Shown one piece after another: positions 26,921-36,083 of a stretch of 64,000 nucleotides of DNA. The DNA lies in assembly GCF_000018945.1 (NCBI RefSeq), contig NC_011978.1, positions 1,024,729 through 1,088,728 of the forward strand, given 5' to 3'. The notes beneath the pieces are model-generated. The model searched no databases. It was given only the letters and a program-made list of their open reading frames with translations, and was not told the DNA's origin. This stretch comes from Thermotoga neapolitana DSM 4359 (GTDB lineage Bacteria > Thermotogota > Thermotogae > Thermotogales > Thermotogaceae). A program made the position numbers and the translations under genes. Every line of letters begins with the position of its first letter. Position 1 is the stretch's first letter.

Positions 26921-28267
26921 ATGGCTGGAATTTATTTCAAGTTTCCGTTCTTCCGAGATACATTTTTAGGTGCTTCACTGGTTTTCCTTGTTTCGTTTTT
27001 TGAGAATAATTCCTTGTGGTTTATTCCTTTGGTTCTCATAATTTTAGCATCGAAATTTGGTGTTCCTGTTTCACCTTCTACACTTGGGATTCTATCATAT
27101 TCATTCATTGTTTCGACCATGCTTCTAGGTGGATTTGTGCTGATTTTGACAAGATTGATATCAGACTTTTTGTATTTAAAAGATTCTCAGAGAATTTATG
27201 AAAACTATTCAGGATCAATATTTCTTGTAACCCTACTATCTTTTGTAATTGGTATCACAATTTTCAGGGCGTATCAGTACAAAACACTTGCTATTTGGTT
27301 ATTTGTTAGTTTCTCGGTTTTGCGACTTGTTTTATTGTTCGTTGGGAGCATTGAAAAAACACACTTGTTCGTTTTGCCTGTATTGTCTGCTTTCTTGTTT
27401 TTGATAATGTTCTTTAGAACATTTGGAAAAACTTTTGAAGAGAAATATTTGATTATAATAATTACATCTGTGATGAATTTTCTGACTTTTATAGCAAATG
27501 GGATTATCACCAGATATTTAAGAAGTTCTACTCATCCTAGGTTTGATTTTTTTCGTTACGCGCGAAAATATCCTGAATTACCCTTATTGGCATTCTTTTA
27601 TTACCTTTCCTATTGGATTGATAACATATTCATGTGGTTCAAGAAAGGAGTAGAGGTGGCTCCAAATATCATCGTATCTCCTGACTACGATTTTCCATTT
27701 TTTATAGCAGGCATTTCTTTTGTACCGGCTATTATTTTATTCAGTCTGAGCATTGAAACTAGTTTTCTGAAAAAGTATCTATCGTTTTTCTCAGCTATAA
27801 AAAACAACAAAACTCTTGAACAAATAGAGACGCATTTGAGGGAGATACAATTATCCATAAAATATATTCTTCTCAAAACAACATCTATGGTTATTATAAT
27901 AACTATCTTAAATATATCAATAAGCCGATTTTTGAACAAATGGTTTTCTGAATTTTCAATAACAGTTTTTAGAATAGGAACCGTTGGACATGCCTTCAAT
28001 GTTATCTTTTTGTCTATGCTATCGATTTATTTGTATTTCAGTTACTATAGAGAAGCTCTTATAGGGGTCTCTATTTCCTTCTCTGTAAATTCGATTTCAA
28101 CGATAATTTGTGGTACGACAGTACCGGGGTTAGGTTTTCTATTAGCGTTTCTTAGTGGGTCTGCATTTCTTTTAAGAAAAATGAACACAAAAGATTTGAT
28201 ATTCAAAATTTACTCCTCTCAACCTCATGGCTTGGAAAAAGCTGAAAGAATATCTTGGAAACCTTGA
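26921..28267 (+). CDS. PelG-like polysaccharide membrane transporter, cassette 1
   Basis: A 448-residue protein of about 12 hydrophobic helices, homologous along its length to the second copy at 34707. Shared segments include PSTLGILSYSFIVSTML, YFYYLSYWIDN-type FYYLSYWIDNIFMW and the end QPHGLEKAE. PelG is the putative inner-membrane exporter/synthase subunit for Pel exopolysaccharide. Codons are strongly A/T-biased compared with the genes before 26.8 kb, suggesting later acquisition of this cassette. It overlaps pelD1 by 41 bases. The assignment rests on membrane layout and on its PelD- and PelF-like neighbours. Confidence 0.75.
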   Translation: MAGIYFKFPFFRDTFLGASLVFLVSFFENNSLWFIPLVLIILASKFGVPVSPSTLGILSYSFIVSTMLLGGFVLILTRLISDFLYLKDSQRIYENYSGSIFLVTLLSFVIGITIFRAYQYKTLAIWLFVSFSVLRLVLLFVGSIEKTHLFVLPVLSAFLFLIMFFRTFGKTFEEKYLIIIITSVMNFLTFIANGIITRYLRSSTHPRFDFFRYARKYPELPLLAFFYYLSYWIDNIFMWFKKGVEVAPNIIVSPDYDFPFFIAGISFVPAIILFSLSIETSFLKKYLSFFSAIKNNKTLEQIETHLREIQLSIKYILLKTTSMVIIITILNISISRFLNKWFSEFSITVFRIGTVGHAFNVIFLSMLSIYLYFSYYREALIGVSISFSVNSISTIICGTTVPGLGFLLAFLSGSAFLLRKMNTKDLIFKIYSSQPHGLEKAERISWKP

Positions 28268-29429
28268 AAGCAAAAAAACAAACACATATTCTTTGATCGA
28301 AGTATTGATCGTTTACTTAGTCGTGTACTCTGTTACTTTGATTGTTGAACATAAATATATTGAACAATTATATATCATACCATTAATAATTTTTTCGATA
28401 CAACATAATATTGCTGCTCAACTTTTAAATATTTTAATGTATTCTCTCTTTGTGCTTTTCATTTCGAAAAGAGAGTATAATCTTGGAGAAATACTTTTAC
28501 AATATTGCATAATACTTTCAGCTTTTATTTCCTCTTTATTCCATCAAAATCGCATCATCGAAATAAAGCTTTTAAAAGAGGAATTAAAGAGATCAGAAGA
28601 GAAATTGGAGTCATCTAAAAAATATATTAATTATCTAGAAGATGTTATAGATAAGTTAAAAGCAAAATTAATTTATGAAAATGAAGGAATAAGCACTTTG
28701 ATGCTAGATTTATCGTGGGTTTATGTCGAAGATTTAAGGGAATTTGCATATATTTTTCTGGAAAAAGTAACAACTTTCTTGGAGATTAAAAAAGCAGGCT
28801 TTTACTTATATAGAAATGGTTTTTTAAGAGTAATTGCCAGTATAGGTAATCCCTCAATTGGATTTTCTGCTTCGGAGAATCAATCGCTGGTGATAAAAAA
28901 AGCTCTGGAAAAAGGAAGTTGTTCAATATTTGAAGTTTTCAATCAGGTTTCTCACCTTGAAAGAGAACCTTTGTTGGCTGTCAGAGTTGGAGAGGAAAAA
29001 ATCATAGGAGTTATCATCGTAGAAGAACTTGAAGAACCCATTCTTTTGAATAGCATAGAGAAAAACTTGAAGATTCTTTCGGTATGGCTTGCTACGAAAC
29101 TGGAAGGAATTGAGGAGGAAATGAAAAAATACAAGCTACCAGATGGAACATACACTGTTGACTTTTATAATAAAATTAAGCAACGTTTGGCAGACTTCTT
29201 TGAAAAATATGGTCTTCCATTCTCAGAGATCTGTATTTCAATACATAATGATGAATTGAAAAGCGTTCTGAAAGTTATCAGATCTGATGATATCATAGCA
29301 AAAATTAAAGATGATGGCAATAGAATTTCTTTGAAAATACTTTTGCCTTTTTGTGATGAAATAGGACAAATATCGATTATGGAGAGATTAAAACATGTTT
29401 CAAAAACGATTGAGTTTTCAGGTTGTTAA
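28227..29429 (+). CDS. PelD-like c-di-GMP receptor, cassette 1
   Basis: A 400-residue protein. Four N-terminal membrane helices (residues about 20-100) are followed by a coiled coil (KLLKEELKRSEEKLESSKK), a GAF domain (about 150-290) and a degenerate GGDEF domain. The catalytic GGDEF is lost, but an RxxD motif remains as R352-S-D-D355, where the c-di-GMP inhibitory site sits in true GGDEF domains. PelD binds c-di-GMP and switches on Pel synthesis. The ATG at 28227 lacks a clear ribosome site and relies on overlap with pelG1. Strongly A/T-rich codons. Confidence 0.78.
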   Translation: MAWKKLKEYLGNLESKKTNTYSLIEVLIVYLVVYSVTLIVEHKYIEQLYIIPLIIFSIQHNIAAQLLNILMYSLFVLFISKREYNLGEILLQYCIILSAFISSLFHQNRIIEIKLLKEELKRSEEKLESSKKYINYLEDVIDKLKAKLIYENEGISTLMLDLSWVYVEDLREFAYIFLEKVTTFLEIKKAGFYLYRNGFLRVIASIGNPSIGFSASENQSLVIKKALEKGSCSIFEVFNQVSHLEREPLLAVRVGEEKIIGVIIVEELEEPILLNSIEKNLKILSVWLATKLEGIEEEMKKYKLPDGTYTVDFYNKIKQRLADFFEKYGLPFSEICISIHNDELKSVLKVIRSDDIIAKIKDDGNRISLKILLPFCDEIGQISIMERLKHVSKTIEFSGC

Positions 29430-30252
29430 TTTAATCAATTTTTCAATCGCTTTAATCAACTTTTTGATGTGGTTAAATGGAGAAAACAGTATGTTCGATT
29501 TAGTCATAGTGATAAACATTGTCGTACATTTTGCTTTAAACAAAGATCTATCACAATCTATGATAGCACTCGTTACATATCCCTTTGGATTAATCATTTT
29601 TTCGAAGAAAAAAGAGATCGATTTTCGAATTTATGATCAAGAAATTGAAGAAGACTTTCCAGTTCTAAAGGAAAAAAGGCTGGAAATACTTCCTTTAAGA
29701 GGAACTATTTTGTTTGGAACTCCAGATGAAAAAAAGAAACTAATACTTCAAATCGTAGAAGATGTTAAAGATGGAAAAATATCTTCGGATAAGGCTCTTT
29801 CTGTTTTCCGTAAAATGGTGCTCGACCCACATCCAGATGTTGGATTGTACGCATCAGAAGCGATTGGAAAAATAGAAGAATACTTTGGGTTGGTTGAAGA
29901 ATCCTTAGATGAGATTATTAAGAACTTAAATGAAAAGAACATTAAAAATGTTTTAGATTATATAGAATCAGGTTTTTTAGATGGAGAAGTCGGAATTTTT
30001 TATAGGAACATGTTGCTTGAGGGATTGAAGAAAATACCACCCTCACAACCAGAATACTTTGCTCTGCTTTATGAGATTAAAGGAGATGTATTCATACTCA
30101 TAGAGGGATTTTTAAAAACAAAATCCCAGGTGTTGTATAAAAAACTTTTGAAGGAATTATTAAAGAAAAAAGATTATCAAAAACTCAGGTTTTTAATGCT
30201 GTTTGGCCCCTTACCAGATGAAGATAAAGATCTCTATACCTCTTTATCATAA
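29395..30252 (+). CDS. PelE-like protein, cassette 1
   Basis: A 285-residue protein with two N-terminal hydrophobic segments (VVNLINFSIALINFLMWL; MIALVTYPFGLIIF) and a helical, probably repeat-like, cytoplasmic part with FRKMVLDPHPDVGLYASEAI. By position and topology it matches PelE, the helical partner of PelD. It is homologous to the copy at 37242. ATG 29395 follows GGAGAGATTAAAAC. The last 68 bases overlap the convergent pelF1. Confidence 0.68.
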   Translation: MFQKRLSFQVVNLINFSIALINFLMWLNGENSMFDLVIVINIVVHFALNKDLSQSMIALVTYPFGLIIFSKKKEIDFRIYDQEIEEDFPVLKEKRLEILPLRGTILFGTPDEKKKLILQIVEDVKDGKISSDKALSVFRKMVLDPHPDVGLYASEAIGKIEEYFGLVEESLDEIIKNLNEKNIKNVLDYIESGFLDGEVGIFYRNMLLEGLKKIPPSQPEYFALLYEIKGDVFILIEGFLKTKSQVLYKKLLKELLKKKDYQKLRFLMLFGPLPDEDKDLYTSLS

Positions 30253-31600
30253 GATCAAGCCTGTATTTCTTGCGAACGATTTTTTTCGCATTTTGAGAAA
30301 ACACTTTTCTCAGCTCTGCGTCTTCGTACAATTTTAAAATAGCTTTTGCCATCATAATGTGATTTTTAGGAGGTACAATAATTCCACATTGTCCTTCCTC
30401 ATCATAAACCATTTCTTTACATGCACCTACGTCAGTTGCTACAATAGGAACACCTGCTGCCATAGCCTCCAGTATTACGAGAGGTTGTCCTTCTGATACG
30501 CTACTTAGGAGAAGAAGGTCCAGTTTAGGATAGTATTCCCTTACATTTTGTCGTCCTAGGAATTCGACCACATCTTCCAAAAAAAGGTTCTTCGATAGTT
30601 TTTTGCATTCTTCATAATAATCCTGTTCCTCATCTGTTGGGCCGATTATCAAAAATTTTATCTTTTTATTTCTTAAGACATCTTTCACTACTCTTATGGA
30701 CCTTATAGCTGTTTTTACGTCTTTTATTCGGGTAACTCTTCCGACAAAACCTATTATAAATCCTTCGTGTTTTTCTTTGGGCATATCAAATTTGTCTACA
30801 TCAACTCCGTTAGGTATTATCACCATTTTTTTCGGATCAGCACCAAGTTCCAGCTGAAAGAGTTGATTTTTTTTAAAAAGAGTGGTTAATGAGTCACAGG
30901 TATTATACGCTATCATACTAATTGCTCTGAACAAATTAATCCACATGGTTTTGTAGTCTTCGGGAAGCCACTTAGAGATGATTATTTCCCTTTCTCTTTC
31001 TCTATGATAAATCCCGTGTTCTGTTATTATTAGTGGGACATTGTAAAGAAACTTTCCCACAACCCCCACAAGAGAGGCGTAGCCTGTACTTGGAACGTGA
31101 AATATATCACACTTTTCAGGAACAAAATTCAAAGAATTTACGATGGGGAGAATCAAATTTCTGATGACCCAATAGTATTCAGTGAATCCTCTATGACTGA
31201 AAAAGTTTCTGTATGTTTTAACTACAAGGTTCCAGAATTCTTTACTAGAGAATATTTTGGAAAAAGACTTTCCGGCATTTTTTTCTATAAAATTCTCTAG
31301 TATAGAAACCAGTTCTTCCAAGCTTCGGTTTTTTACAATTACATCTGTTATGGTGTCGAGCATTGAAAGATCGGCCTTTTCAGAGATATCGGGATCGAAA
31401 TCCCCAAAAATGTTTACCTCGTGTACACGAACCACGTTTTTTGGTATTTTGTACCTGACTTCTCTCTTTTTTGAATCTGGTCGTAAGTGATAGATTTCAA
31501 ACTCAAATTCTGGAAGATTGGAGATAAGTGTTTGGATCCAACTTGAAACACCTCCTGTAATGTAAGGGTAAGTACCTTCAGCAATAATACCTATCCTCAT
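30185..31600 (-). CDS. PelF-like GT4 glycosyltransferase, cassette 1
   Basis: A cytosolic 471-residue glycosyltransferase that would polymerise the Pel sugar chain from a UDP-sugar. It has the PelF-type opening GTYPYITGGVSSWIQTLI and the hallmark TEHGIYHREREREI. The GT4 donor site follows: IIGFVGRVTRIKDVKTAI, LSSVSEGQPLVILEAMAAGV and PIVATDVGACKEM. It starts at ATG 31600 by alignment with the second copy; ATG 31612 directly abuts GGAGGG and is less likely. Unlike G, D and E it is on the minus strand, after the lipoprotein gene, and it is AT-rich. Confidence 0.85.
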   Translation of the reverse strand: MRIGIIAEGTYPYITGGVSSWIQTLISNLPEFEFEIYHLRPDSKKREVRYKIPKNVVRVHEVNIFGDFDPDISEKADLSMLDTITDVIVKNRSLEELVSILENFIEKNAGKSFSKIFSSKEFWNLVVKTYRNFFSHRGFTEYYWVIRNLILPIVNSLNFVPEKCDIFHVPSTGYASLVGVVGKFLYNVPLIITEHGIYHREREREIIISKWLPEDYKTMWINLFRAISMIAYNTCDSLTTLFKKNQLFQLELGADPKKMVIIPNGVDVDKFDMPKEKHEGFIIGFVGRVTRIKDVKTAIRSIRVVKDVLRNKKIKFLIIGPTDEEQDYYEECKKLSKNLFLEDVVEFLGRQNVREYYPKLDLLLLSSVSEGQPLVILEAMAAGVPIVATDVGACKEMVYDEEGQCGIIVPPKNHIMMAKAILKLYEDAELRKVFSQNAKKIVRKKYRLDLMIKRYRDLYLHLVRGQTALKT

Positions 31601-31623
31601 ATTTGTTTTCATCCCTCCGAAAA

Positions 31624-32556
31624 CTATTCCGCAGGTTGTATTCCCTCTATTATATTTACCTCATCGAGTTGCAAATCAGATTTGGCTGCGTAGGGAATGT
31701 AAACCTTTTCTTCACATTTTTTGTAATAATCCAGAATGCGCTCCAGATTTTCTAAAGAATCACTACCGTCGTCCACGTAGTCAACAGAGAGAACAAATTT
31801 TCCGTGCCACCTCAACATATCCAGGTAATGTATTCTACTCTCAGTTTCTTCATCTGGAAGTGGTGTGGTTTTTAAGTAAAAGAGATTTTCAACACTCCAG
31901 CCAGAAACGAACGAGAGTATTCGCCCATCGTCGAACTCAAGGATGTTTTCGCCGTTCTGTGGGATTATCAGGATGTCAGGATTTTCTTTTCTGATGTATT
32001 CTGCTATATCTTCAATCAAATCTATCATCCGCCTGGCTGCCTCTTCTTTTGAGATCTGTCCCGTTGACGACCAGTATTCGAAGGAATCGACTCTATCCAG
32101 ATACACACCTTTGAATCCCTGTGAAAGGATCCTATCGATGTAAGAAAAGATTATATCCTTCCATTCCGGATACCAGTATTTCACGAAGTAATTTCCTGGC
32201 CACATTTTATCTTCTTCTCCAAGCCACTCAGGGGGATTTTCATACCAATCATTTTTCCAGTAAAAACGATAATCTTCCGCTTGTCCTATGTTCAGGTACG
32301 CAACAGGAACAACTCCTGCGTCCAGCATGATTTTTATTTCCTCCTGGGAGTATTCACCCTTTTCACTTCCGTCTCTGGAATAATCTATGACGGCGAGTTC
32401 AAAACCAGAGGAAGCAATTTCAGAGGGATCAGCATTCTGGAGTTGATAGAGCCAGTTTTTGAAAGGTATCTCCCATTCATCTTGAAAGGTCATGCCACAC
32501 GAAGCTATGATCAATGCTATTATAGAAATGAGCAAATTTCTTTTCGTAGAAACCAC
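31624..32556 (-). CDS. TM1410-type glycosidase lipoprotein (PelA hydrolase half)
   Basis: A 310-residue protein of the TM1410 family, a TIM-barrel glycosidase domain also found at the N-terminus of PelA. A lipoprotein signal with IIALIIASC is followed by ELAVIDYSRDGSEKGEYS, VPVAYLNIGQAEDYRFYW, GFKGVYLDRVDSFEYW and ILIIPQNGENILEF, which are conserved in the family. It should trim or release exopolysaccharide outside the membrane. The GTG at 32556 overlaps its own GGAGGTG, so the true start is uncertain. Only 16 bases separate it from the divergent DUF2194 gene. Confidence 0.85.
   Translation of the reverse strand: MVSTKRNLLISIIALIIASCGMTFQDEWEIPFKNWLYQLQNADPSEIASSGFELAVIDYSRDGSEKGEYSQEEIKIMLDAGVVPVAYLNIGQAEDYRFYWKNDWYENPPEWLGEEDKMWPGNYFVKYWYPEWKDIIFSYIDRILSQGFKGVYLDRVDSFEYWSSTGQISKEEAARRMIDLIEDIAEYIRKENPDILIIPQNGENILEFDDGRILSFVSGWSVENLFYLKTTPLPDEETESRIHYLDMLRWHGKFVLSVDYVDDGSDSLENLERILDYYKKCEEKVYIPYAAKSDLQLDEVNIIEGIQPAE
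32515..32523 (+). promoter_or_regulatory. Candidate extended -10 promoter for the DUF2194 operon
   Basis: TGCTATTAT (32515-32523) lies inside the divergent lipoprotein gene, about 50 bases before GTG 32573. No convincing -35 is seen. Confidence 0.4.
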
Positions 32557-32572
32557 CTCCGGGGTGATTCAT

Positions 32573-34717
32573 GTGAAAAAGATGTTCCTAGTGATGTTAT
32601 TTTTGATCTCCTATCTGACCCTTTCTAGGACTCTCCTTCTTTACAAAGGTTCTGAGAATGGATATGGAACTGATGTGCTTTCATCTTATATTATCCCTGT
32701 CCTGAAAAACCTGTACGAAGATTACGATCTGGTTGATGTGGAAAAAGAACTGCCTGATCTTTCAGAGTACGATCTTGTTGTGACCTGTTATTATTCCTCG
32801 AAGATGAGAAACGCAAAGATCTATCTGAAAAAACTATCGGAATACGTTCTCAACGGAGGAAAAATATTTGTAATAAACAACCTTGGAGCCTTTGAAGATC
32901 CATCGGGAGACAGTCCTGGCCTTTCTGATATAAATGCTTTGTTGAATCTTATCGGTGTTCGCTATGAGTATAACTGGCGTCAGGAGGATGTTCTAGATCT
33001 GAAAGTCGATCAGGAATATCTCCTGAAAAGAGTGACACTCCCCGTGAGGAAATCTTTCGATGGATTTTCGATTTTTTCGCCGACTGTAAAAGTTCTGATG
33101 TACGCCGTGACGAGCAGAGGTAATTACCCGGTGATTTTTTATGGAGAACGTGGAGGAATGGCAATTTTTGAGCATGCTTTCGACGAAAGAGGCAATGCCG
33201 TGATAGATTTGGGAAAGATCGTAAGAGACATTCTTCTTTTCAACAAAACAAACCGGATTCTTCTTTTGAAGGAGAACACTCATGTAAAAAAGACGTTCGA
33301 GAATGCTCTTTTCGAAGTGGACACATCGCCCAGGTATCCTCTTTCTTACTATAAGGGCGTGGTGATAACCGAAGATACTCTTCTGGAAAGAGAGGACGTG
33401 AAGAATTACATTGAAAACGGAGGAAGTGTTATTTTTCTTGGAAAGGGGACACATTCAATAACTGGAAATCTTGTACTTGAGAAAAAGCATCTTTACATCC
33501 CAGAAAACATCAACGTGGGATATCACTATGTTAGTTACAGACCTGCTCCTCAAGATGCAGAGGTTTTCATGACGGTAGACGGAACACCTGTTTCCTGGAT
33601 GGTGAAAAGAGGTAAGGGAACTCTTGTGTACTTTCCTCCCGATCTTCTCGAAAAGTGGTCCAGAGGAATTCTGTTTAATGAATTTCTTGTCTCATCTGGT
33701 TTGATAGTCTCTCCCATTGTAAATGTTTTTTCCATCTTCTTTGATGATTTTCCCCTTCCGTCTTATGGTATCAAGCACGATATAACGGGTACGGCGGATG
33801 AAATATTCTATTACAAGATCTGGTGGGAAGATATGAAAAAGCTGTGCAAAGAGTATTCTATGAGGCCGTTTACCGCGCTGATAACAAGTTACAACAACAA
33901 ACCTGAGTACGTTGGTTTTCTTGAGTTTTTGCAGAGCAGGGTCACTCTTGATTTTTTAAAGACGCTTCTGGAAGCAAAGGATGTGAATGTGGGCTTGCAT
34001 GGATACAACCATCTTCCTCCTCTACAAAAAAACTGGAATCCCGATGAATTGAAGATCTCTTACAAAGCTTTGAAGACTTTCCTGAATGAACTTTCAAAAT
34101 CGTATGTTCCTTTCTTTTTTGTGGCTCCCAACAACGAAATTGATAAGGCAAGTATAGAGATTTTGAAAGAGATCTTTCCTTCGATAAAGATCGTTGGGAC
34201 TTCTTATTTGGCAGAAACCGAAACAAGTGAGTACGAAATCTTCGAGGATGTATTGATTTTGCCGAGGACCACAAGTGGGCACTATCCTGTTCAGAGACTT
34301 CTTGTTGAAACCATGTCCACTCTCTTGAACATGGGAACTTTCCATTATTTCACCCATCCTGACGATGTGATCAGTTCCAACAGGAATCCGGAGAGCCGAA
34401 ACTGGGAGTACATGCTTGGACAACTGAGGGAATTTTTCCGTGTAATAAAAAGAAATTACCCATGGTTGAGAAATATGACACCTGAGGAACTGTACGATAC
34501 CTTCAAAGATTACTTCGAAAATAAACCGACAATCGTTTATCATAAAGATAAAATAAATGTGATATTGAATTCGCGTGCAAAACTCCCGCGCTATTTCTTC
34601 CTCAAGAGTGATCAGGATTTTTCCATTCAAGGTGGAGAGTTGATCTATGAAAGAAATGGCTTGTGTGTAATAGAGATGAAAGAAAGGAAAATGGAGGTAT
34701 TGTTGAATGGCGGGTAA
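32573..34717 (+). CDS. DUF2194 protein, PelA deacetylase-like half
   Basis: A 714-residue secreted protein. The signal peptide (KKMFLVMLFLISYLTLS) is followed by a flavodoxin/GATase-like region (residues about 30-200) and, from about 385, a NodB/PelA-like deacetylase domain: IFSIFFDDFPLPSYG, VNVGLHGYNHLPPL and FHYFTHPDDVIS give the Asp-Asp and His-rich metal motifs. DUF2194 is found in Pel-type operons. It probably removes acetyl groups from the sugar polymer at the cell surface. GTG 32573 has GGGGTGA six bases upstream; the longer reading from 32492 removes the signal peptide. It overlaps pelG2 by 11 bases. Confidence 0.78.
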   Translation: MKKMFLVMLFLISYLTLSRTLLLYKGSENGYGTDVLSSYIIPVLKNLYEDYDLVDVEKELPDLSEYDLVVTCYYSSKMRNAKIYLKKLSEYVLNGGKIFVINNLGAFEDPSGDSPGLSDINALLNLIGVRYEYNWRQEDVLDLKVDQEYLLKRVTLPVRKSFDGFSIFSPTVKVLMYAVTSRGNYPVIFYGERGGMAIFEHAFDERGNAVIDLGKIVRDILLFNKTNRILLLKENTHVKKTFENALFEVDTSPRYPLSYYKGVVITEDTLLEREDVKNYIENGGSVIFLGKGTHSITGNLVLEKKHLYIPENINVGYHYVSYRPAPQDAEVFMTVDGTPVSWMVKRGKGTLVYFPPDLLEKWSRGILFNEFLVSSGLIVSPIVNVFSIFFDDFPLPSYGIKHDITGTADEIFYYKIWWEDMKKLCKEYSMRPFTALITSYNNKPEYVGFLEFLQSRVTLDFLKTLLEAKDVNVGLHGYNHLPPLQKNWNPDELKISYKALKTFLNELSKSYVPFFFVAPNNEIDKASIEILKEIFPSIKIVGTSYLAETETSEYEIFEDVLILPRTTSGHYPVQRLLVETMSTLLNMGTFHYFTHPDDVISSNRNPESRNWEYMLGQLREFFRVIKRNYPWLRNMTPEELYDTFKDYFENKPTIVYHKDKINVILNSRAKLPRYFFLKSDQDFSIQGGELIYERNGLCVIEMKERKMEVLLNGG

Positions 34718-36083
34718 GAGTTTTGATTTGCTCTTTTCAAAGAACACCCTTTTTGCAGACGCTCTAGCGTTCTTTTATTCCACGTTCATATACTTTGCCC
34801 CGTGGCTGGTTGTCTTATTTTACATAGTCTGGGTTTCCAGATGGTTTTCTCCCTCCCCATTTTTCCTTGGTGTTTTGACTTACTCTCTCATATTCTCCAT
34901 GATAATTTCAGGCGGAATGTCTTTTCTGATATCCCGTTTCCTGGCAGACAGCATTTACAGAAAGGACTTCAGAAGAATCTACGAAAGTTACATCGGAGCA
35001 GTTCTTCTTGTTTTTGTGGTGTCTTTTGTCGTTGGATGGATGTTCTTCATCTTGAACGATCAATATTCCACCGTTCAGAAAGTGCTTGCCTGTTATGCGT
35101 TGATTGGCTTTTCACTTGTGTGGATACAGATGCAGTTTGCATCCGTTACTGAGAGGAGTTCTTTGATCGTGCTTTCTTTCATACTTGGATTTTCAGTTTC
35201 GGTGTTTCTTGCCAGATACTGGCAGACGGATTTTTCAGAAAAGCTCCTTCTGGTGCTGGACGTGGGAATTGGTTTGATCATCTTTGCGCTCAACTATCTT
35301 GTATTGAGTTACTTAAGAAATTCCACAAGAATGGGATTTGGTTTTCTGACCCTGACAGGAAAATATCCGCAGTTGATCTTTGTTGGCTATTTTTATTACC
35401 TGTCGATCTGGATCGACAACTTCATCATCTGGAAAGCAAAAGGCCAGGAGATATCTCCGGGGTTTTTCTTGTTTTCAGAGTACGATATACCGAAGTTTAT
35501 TGCTGCTCTGTTCTTTATACCGAGTCTTGCTGTGTTCAACGTTGCTATGGAAACAGTGTTCAGAAGAGACTATAAGAATCTCATGTTGTCCATTGTGAAC
35601 AACTCCCCTCTGAAAACCATAAAAGAGAATATGGCAAAGCTTTCCATCTCTCTGAGACAAGCCTTTTTCAGCATGCTTTCCCTGAATCTTGCAGCGCTTG
35701 TTTCGTCTTTCTTTCTGGCACATCCTATCAGAGGGTGGTTCAATTTATCGGAGAATTTCGTTGGTATATTCTTCTGGCTCAGTATGGGTGTGAGTATGAA
35801 TATATCTTTTCTGTCGCTTCTTGTTCTGGTCCTTCATATGGAGTATTACTGGGTTGCTTTTGAAAGTTCTGCTCTGGTGCTGACGTTAAACACCCTGCTT
35901 TCCGTTTTGACGATCGAAAAATTCCCTGGACTCAGTTTTTTCGTTTCCTTTTCATCAGGATTTGTTTATCTTCTTCTGCGGTTCAGGTCGAAAGATTTTC
36001 TTCACGAAGAGTATGTGAAACAACCACTGGGTTTGGAGAAGAGCAAAGTGGAGGTTAAAAAACTTGGGGAGTTGAGAAAGTGA
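34707..36083 (+). CDS. PelG-like polysaccharide membrane transporter, cassette 2
   Basis: A 458-residue membrane protein with about 12 helices, co-linear with the copy at 26921. FFLGVLTYSLIFSMIISGG, GYFYYLSIWIDNFIIWKA and QPLGLEKSK are shared. Codon use is closer to the main chromosome than in cassette 1. It starts at ATG 34707 after GGAGGT and overlaps the DUF2194 gene by 11 bases and pelD2 by four, so A(deacetylase)-G-D-E form one operon. Confidence 0.78.
   Translation: MAGKSFDLLFSKNTLFADALAFFYSTFIYFAPWLVVLFYIVWVSRWFSPSPFFLGVLTYSLIFSMIISGGMSFLISRFLADSIYRKDFRRIYESYIGAVLLVFVVSFVVGWMFFILNDQYSTVQKVLACYALIGFSLVWIQMQFASVTERSSLIVLSFILGFSVSVFLARYWQTDFSEKLLLVLDVGIGLIIFALNYLVLSYLRNSTRMGFGFLTLTGKYPQLIFVGYFYYLSIWIDNFIIWKAKGQEISPGFFLFSEYDIPKFIAALFFIPSLAVFNVAMETVFRRDYKNLMLSIVNNSPLKTIKENMAKLSISLRQAFFSMLSLNLAALVSSFFLAHPIRGWFNLSENFVGIFFWLSMGVSMNISFLSLLVLVLHMEYYWVAFESSALVLTLNTLLSVLTIEKFPGLSFFVSFSSGFVYLLLRFRSKDFLHEEYVKQPLGLEKSKVEVKKLGELRK

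Noticed and set aside
26932-27999. Short minus-strand frames inside pelG1
   Set aside because: Chance frames in AT-rich DNA; the plus-strand membrane protein has a paralogue at 34707.
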